From the NCBI GenBank assembly GCA_903840825.1, contig CAIMHL010000141.1:1-9809 (forward strand): 9,809 bases of DNA, read 5' to 3'. Origin of the DNA: an uncultured beta proteobacterium. Lineage in GTDB: Bacteria; Pseudomonadota; Gammaproteobacteria; Burkholderiales; Burkholderiaceae_C. Below, in pieces: positions 6,441 to 9,809 of this stretch; positions within the stretch are counted from its first letter, which is position 1, and the number at the start of each line of letters is the position of its first letter. The notes under the pieces were generated by a model that saw nothing but the letters and a program-made list of their open reading frames with translations, made no database searches and was not told where the DNA came from. The position numbers were made by a program, and so were the translations under genes.

Positions 6441-6844
6441 ACAATACTCCTCAAAAACTGTTCCAAAATAATGCAGGCTGCGGCCGCATCGGCGTCTTTT
6501 GCGCCCATCGAGAGCGCCTCGGTGGTGGTGTAACGCTCGTCCACCTCAAACACCTGCAGCTTGAAGCGGCCATGCAGCTGGCGGCCAAACTTGCGCGCAC
6601 GCAGCGTGTTTTCATGCTCGGCGCCGTCGGGGTGGTAGGGCACACCGATGACCAGCGCATCGGGCTGCCAGTCTTTAATTTGCTGGGCGATTTTGACAAA
6701 GCGGGCATCACCCTCGGCGGCAATCGTGCCTTGCGGCTGGGCGGTGCGCATCAGGCGGTTGCCCACAGCAAAGCCGGTGCGCTTGATGCCGAAGTCCAGC
6801 GCCAAAAAGGTCTGCAGATGGGCAGGCACCACAAGGGCGCTCAT
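6437..6844 (-). CDS. ruvX: RuvX/YqgF RNase H-fold nuclease (pre-16S rRNA processing)
   Basis: This is a 135-residue YqgF/RuvX protein, the usual family size. It has an RNase H-like fold, and the family has been linked both to 5' maturation of 16S rRNA and to Holliday junction resolution. Acidic active-site candidates are D17 (LALDFGIKRTG), E103 in VDERYTT (101-107) and D117/D119 in DADAAAA near the C-terminus. VIGVPYHPDG at 65-74 is also conserved. It is cytoplasmic. The ATG overlaps the yqgE stop by 4 nt (ATGA), and its own stop overlaps the pyrR GTG, so translation is coupled on both sides. The yqgE-ruvX pair is widespread in proteobacteria. Assignment is firm; the exact reaction in this organism is inferred. 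Confidence 0.95.
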   Translation of the reverse strand: MSALVVPAHLQTFLALDFGIKRTGFAVGNRLMRTAQPQGTIAAEGDARFVKIAQQIKDWQPDALVIGVPYHPDGAEHENTLRARKFGRQLHGRFKLQVFEVDERYTTTEALSMGAKDADAAAACIILEQFLRSIV

Positions 6845-7440
6845 GCGTGCCCCACGTCAGTTGAGAGCATCCACGACTCAAAGCCCAGCAAGGCCACGGC
6901 TTGTTCGTAGCGGTCAGCCACGGGGGTGTCAAAAATAACGCGTTTGTCGGCCGGCACTGTGAGCCAACTGTTGCTAGCCAACTCAGACTCCAGTTGGCCC
7001 TCGGTCCAAGCCGAGTAGCCCAGGAAAATCATGACCTGTGCCGGGCCGGCACCGGTGGAGAGCGCCTCCAGCACGTCTTTGGAGGTGGTCATCTTGAGCC
7101 CGCCTGAGATGGCCATAGAGGAGGCATAGTCCACCTCGGCGACACCGTCCATGCCGGGGCCGGGCGGCTGGTGCAGTACAAAGCCGCGCTCAGTTTGCAC
7201 CGGCCCGCCCTGAAAAACAGGCGCTTTGGATAATTCTGTATGCTCCAGCGGCAACTCGATCTTCTCGAAAAGTCGCGTCATGCGCATAGAACTCGGTTTA
7301 TTGATGACCAAGCCCAGCGCCCCTCGGGCGGTGTGCTCGCAGACATAGACCACACTTCGAGTAAAAATCTCGTCGTTAAGTCCGGGCATCGCGATCAAAA
7401 AATGATTCGTCAGGTTGGTGGGGGCAAAATCTCCAGGCAT
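6841..7440 (-). CDS. yqgE: YqgE/AlgH family protein (UPF0301)
   Basis: The 199-residue protein matches the YqgE/AlgH (DUF179) family. Blocks seen are NLTNHFLIAMPG at 9-20, GALGLVINKPS at 40-50, FQGGPVQTERGFVLH at 76-90, ISGGLKMTTSKDVL at 111-124 and LGYSAWTEGQLESEL at 140-154. The molecular function is not settled; the name AlgH comes from alginate regulation in Pseudomonas. No signal peptide or membrane segment is seen. The start is the ATG at 7440, which gives the normal family N-terminus. It lacks a Shine-Dalgarno; TAAAAT sits exactly 6 nt upstream, which suggests a leaderless mRNA. It is the first gene of the minus-strand run that continues through ruvX and pyrR to queC. The divergent phrB start is 21 bp away. 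Confidence 0.95.
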   Translation of the reverse strand: MPGDFAPTNLTNHFLIAMPGLNDEIFTRSVVYVCEHTARGALGLVINKPSSMRMTRLFEKIELPLEHTELSKAPVFQGGPVQTERGFVLHQPPGPGMDGVAEVDYASSMAISGGLKMTTSKDVLEALSTGAGPAQVMIFLGYSAWTEGQLESELASNSWLTVPADKRVIFDTPVADRYEQAVALLGFESWMLSTDVGHA

Positions 7441-7446
7441 TCAACA

Positions 7447-7452
7447 ATTTTA
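7447..7452 (-). promoter_or_regulatory. -10 element TAAAAT for the yqgE-ruvX-pyr operon, leaderless arrangement
   Basis: On the minus strand TAAAAT at 7452-7447 is followed by TGTTGA and then the yqgE ATG, placing the predicted transcription start on the start codon. The 17-bp-spaced -35 candidate is TCGAAC at 7475-7470 (3 of 6), which lies inside the phrB coding region. This is probably the main promoter of the seven-gene run. Confidence 0.5.
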
Positions 7453-7461
7453 ACGGTGATC

Positions 7462-8937
7462 ATGAACAAGTTCGATACAGGTTTAATGTGGTTTAGACGC
7501 GATTTGCGCGTGACAGACAACGCAGCACTCGTGATGGCCCTCAAAGCCTGCCGCCAGTTGCATTGCGTATTTATTTTTGACAAGGCTATTTTGGACGCCC
7601 TGCCCCGCGCCGACCGCCGGGTGGAATTCATCCGCGAATCCTTGGTTGAACTTGACGAGGCCTTGCGCCAACTCAGTGGCAAAGCTGGCGCTGGGCTGAT
7701 CGTGCGGCACGCTGTGGCCGCCCAAGACATCGTGGCCTTGGCCCAAACGCTGAAGGTGCAGGCCGTTTTTGCCGCGCACGACTACGAGCCCCAGGCGCTA
7801 GCCCGAGATGCTCAGGTGTTGGACGAACTAGCCCATGCTGGCATCGCTTTTCAAACCTGCAAAGACCATGTGGTGTTTGAGAAGCGCGAAATTTTGACCC
7901 AAGGCGGCAACCCGTATGGCGTGTTCACGCCTTATAAAAACAACTGGTTGGCCACCGTCACGCCCCAGCATTTACACACCCATGACGCTACACCGCTGGC
8001 CGCTGTGTTGGCGGCGCGGCCCAAAGCCCTGCAAAAAGCGGTGCCCACGCTAAAAGACCTTAGGTTTGAGCCCACCAACCTCGGCCAGCTCAAAATCCCC
8101 ACCGGCGCCTCCGGCGGCGCGCAGCTGTTTGAAGACTTCTTTGAACGCATGGACGAGTACGACGACACGCGCAATTTCCCCGCAGTCAAAGGCCCGAGCT
8201 ACTTAGGCGTACACCTGCGCTTTGGCACGGTGTCGATCCGCCAATTGGCCGCCACCGCTTTGCAGCGGCAAATTCAGGGCAGCAAAGGCGCGGCCACCTG
8301 GCTGAGTGAGCTGATCTGGCGCGACTTTTATGCCCAGATATTGGCCAACTTTCCCCGCGTAGCCACCGGTGCTTACAAGACCGAGTACGACGCCATTCAG
8401 TGGGAAAGCGGCCCGCACGCCGAAAAACTGTTTAAAGCCTGGTGCGACGGCCAAACCGGCTACCCGCTAGTGGACGCCGCCATGGCCCAAATTAACCAGA
8501 CGGGCTACATGCACAACCGCCTGCGCATGGTGGTGGGCAGCTTTTTGGTCAAAGATTTAGGCATTGACTGGCGCTGGGGCGAGCGCTACTTTGCCCAGCA
8601 CCTCAACGACTTTGATTTGTCAGCCAACAACGGCGGCTGGCAGTGGGTAAGCTCCAGCGGCTGCGATGCGCAGCCGTATTTCCGAATCTTCAACCCAGTG
8701 AGCCAAAGCGAAAAGTTTGACTCAGAGGGCAAGTTCATTCGCCGCTACCTGCCCCAACTCGCCCAGTTGTCCAACAAAGCGATTCACGCACCTTGGACGG
8801 CCAAGCCGATGGAACTGCAAATGGCCGATGTGACATTGGGCAAAAACTACCCGCAGCCGGTGGTGGCGCACGATGTGGCACGAGCGCTCACGCTGCAACG
8901 CTACGCGGTGGTAAAAAAATCGCTTCAGGTTGATTGA
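7462..8937 (+). CDS. phrB: Class I CPD photolyase (deoxyribodipyrimidine photo-lyase)
   Basis: This 491-residue flavoprotein uses blue or near-UV light to split cyclobutane pyrimidine dimers. The N-terminal alpha/beta antenna domain starts with GLMWFRRDLRVTDN. The FAD-binding domain carries SYLGVHLRFGTVS, WLSELIWRDFY, GYPLVDAAM, MHNRLRM and ANNGGWQWVSSSGCD. Aligning by eye to E. coli PhrB puts the electron-transfer tryptophan triad at W314, W370 and W393 (E. coli 306, 359, 382), with the 23-residue spacing of the last two preserved. The start chosen is ATG at 7462; the frame is open back to 7240, but that stretch lies over yqgE and matches nothing in photolyases. An in-frame GTG at 7456 is an alternative, and the Shine-Dalgarno is weak. 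The end overlaps the converging Hpt gene by 13 bp. Confidence 0.95.
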   Translation: MNKFDTGLMWFRRDLRVTDNAALVMALKACRQLHCVFIFDKAILDALPRADRRVEFIRESLVELDEALRQLSGKAGAGLIVRHAVAAQDIVALAQTLKVQAVFAAHDYEPQALARDAQVLDELAHAGIAFQTCKDHVVFEKREILTQGGNPYGVFTPYKNNWLATVTPQHLHTHDATPLAAVLAARPKALQKAVPTLKDLRFEPTNLGQLKIPTGASGGAQLFEDFFERMDEYDDTRNFPAVKGPSYLGVHLRFGTVSIRQLAATALQRQIQGSKGAATWLSELIWRDFYAQILANFPRVATGAYKTEYDAIQWESGPHAEKLFKAWCDGQTGYPLVDAAMAQINQTGYMHNRLRMVVGSFLVKDLGIDWRWGERYFAQHLNDFDLSANNGGWQWVSSSGCDAQPYFRIFNPVSQSEKFDSEGKFIRRYLPQLAQLSNKAIHAPWTAKPMELQMADVTLGKNYPQPVVAHDVARALTLQRYAVVKKSLQVD

Positions 8938-9809
8938 GCTGGAAAGGTCTCTATGGCGCGCTTGAGCGACTCAAAATGCACCAGCAAAGGCGCCATCTGA
9001 TCGGCCCGCAAGGTCTCAGAGTCCAGCATCTCAATGACGTCCCGAAGGGCATCGGCCTGTGCCCATAAAGGCAGGACTTCTTCTTGGCGGGCGCCGGCGA
9101 GGAAGACATTCAACACCCGCAGCACTTCCCCGCGTGCGCCCAGGTTTTCGGGGCGTGCGCTCCATTGCCGCAGGGCACCGCCGAGCTGGGCCATCAAGGC
9201 CTGCGACTCTTCTTGAAACTGCTTGAGTGCTTTAGGGGGTGTTCTTGGTGCCAGTGCCAGGTCCAGCAACGCCAGCGCCTGAAGCGAGGCCAACAAGGTG
9301 GCATCCGGGGTTTTCAAAAAACCAGCCGCAAACTGGTGCAGCAGGCGCCGGATGTCTTGCGCTGTCTGAACAAAGACCCGCGCATGGGCTGGGTCGCAGG
9401 GCACCAGGCCTTGCAGGTGCTGCAAGGCCTTGAGCAGGGCGGCAGCAAAATCTGCCAGCGCAGCAAAACCCACATCGCCTGAGCGGATAGACAGGGCACG
9501 CACCCACACTACGGTGTCACTTGGCACCGGCCGGTCCAACTCCAAAGACCATTCGTTCAATTCGGTCACCAAGTGGCGGGACCATTCATCCGCCTCGTTG
9601 AGGAAAATATTAAAGGCCCCCACGCCGATCCGCAAGTCGCCGATGACCTTGAATTGGTCTTCTTCAACCTGGGGCGGTGGTGGCTTCGCCAAACCGAAGC
9701 TGTCGCGCATGGCGCTCAAGCTGGGGGCGTCAAGCCCAGGGGTGGGTTCAGCTTGGGCGCAGTAAAAGACCATTTCTTGCACAACAGGTTTCAAACCCGA
9801 CAAATCCCC
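8925..9809 (-). CDS. ChpA/PilL-like Hpt-domain protein, degenerate and lacking the kinase part (5' end outside the window)
   Basis: The frame is open to base 9809, so the N-terminus is missing; the TTG at 9803 is an internal leucine codon. About 294 residues are visible. By eye they resemble the tandem Hpt region of ChpA/PilL, the CheA-like hybrid kinase of the type IV pilus chemosensory system: VIGDLRIGVGAFNIFLNEAD, then IRRLLHQFAAGFLK, then a second unit with QLGGALRQWSARPEN and SETLRADQMAPLL. In the first unit the expected His is Arg (codon 9500-9498, in VRALSIRSGDVGF). In the second it is Asn (codon 9110-9108, in VLRVLNVFLAGAR). The protein stops at 8927-8925, with no ATPase, CheW or receiver domain after it. 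It may be a pseudo-Hpt scaffold or a decaying paralogue. Family recognition is from memory of relatives, so confidence is moderate. Confidence 0.65.
   Translation of the reverse strand, partial: GDLSGLKPVVQEMVFYCAQAEPTPGLDAPSLSAMRDSFGLAKPPPPQVEEDQFKVIGDLRIGVGAFNIFLNEADEWSRHLVTELNEWSLELDRPVPSDTVVWVRALSIRSGDVGFAALADFAAALLKALQHLQGLVPCDPAHARVFVQTAQDIRRLLHQFAAGFLKTPDATLLASLQALALLDLALAPRTPPKALKQFQEESQALMAQLGGALRQWSARPENLGARGEVLRVLNVFLAGARQEEVLPLWAQADALRDVIEMLDSETLRADQMAPLLVHFESLKRAIETFPAQST

Noticed and set aside
7240..7461. Upstream extension of phrB by 74 codons
   Set aside because: The stretch is antisense to the start of yqgE and has no photolyase similarity; the family N-terminus begins at 7462.
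1..9809. CRISPR array, tRNA, rRNA, insertion sequence or phage attachment site
   Set aside because: No regularly spaced repeats, cloverleaf-like segments, transposase frames or long terminal inverted repeats were seen on either strand.

Overview
The window looks like chromosomal core sequence from a betaproteobacterium, most likely Burkholderiales, family Comamonadaceae (Rhodoferax/Polaromonas/Acidovorax type). The grounds are high-GC codon use, the yqgE-ruvX-pyrR-pyrB-pyrC'-plsC gene order, a DUF3297 protein, and short AT-rich TAGCTATTAAA repeats inside genes. No tRNA, rRNA, CRISPR array, transposase or phage gene is visible.

Layout. 1-498 (+): 3' end of a YghU-type glutathione S-transferase. 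572-826 (-): DUF3297 protein, convergent with yghU across a short gap holding a hairpin. 979-2133 (+): FMN-dependent L-lactate dehydrogenase (lldD). 2166-7440 (-): a tight seven-gene run, read right to left as yqgE, ruvX, pyrR, pyrB, pyrC', plsC, queC. Most junctions overlap by 1-4 nt or are separated by 1-2 nt; only plsC/queC has a real gap (28 nt). 7462-8937 (+): class I photolyase (phrB), starting 21 bp from the divergent yqgE start. 8925-9809 (-): C-terminal end of a ChpA/PilL-like Hpt protein that runs off the right edge and overlaps the end of phrB by 13 bp. No gene-free stretch exceeds 152 bp; the longest is 827-978, between the divergent DUF3297 and lldD starts.

How the genes work together. 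PyrB carries out the committed step of pyrimidine synthesis. The following dihydroorotase homologue has lost four histidine metal ligands, so it is best read as the non-catalytic PyrC' partner that builds the ATCase complex, as in Pseudomonas. PyrR precedes them, but with an altered pyrophosphate loop and without the RNA-contacting residues of Bacillus PyrR. RuvX and YqgE are housekeeping partners. PlsC (phosphatidic acid synthesis) and QueC (preQ0 synthesis) share the transcript direction, and QueC may have its own promoter.

Main points of interest: (1) the pseudo-dihydroorotase; (2) a ChpA-like protein that stops before any kinase domain, with both Hpt phospho-acceptor histidines replaced (Arg and Asn); (3) three minus-strand genes (DUF3297, queC, yqgE) with TAAAAT exactly 6 nt before ATG and little or no usable Shine-Dalgarno, suggesting leaderless transcripts; (4) two copies of an AT-rich repeat inside plsC and pyrC', both read in the same frame as Leu-Ala-Ile-Lys.
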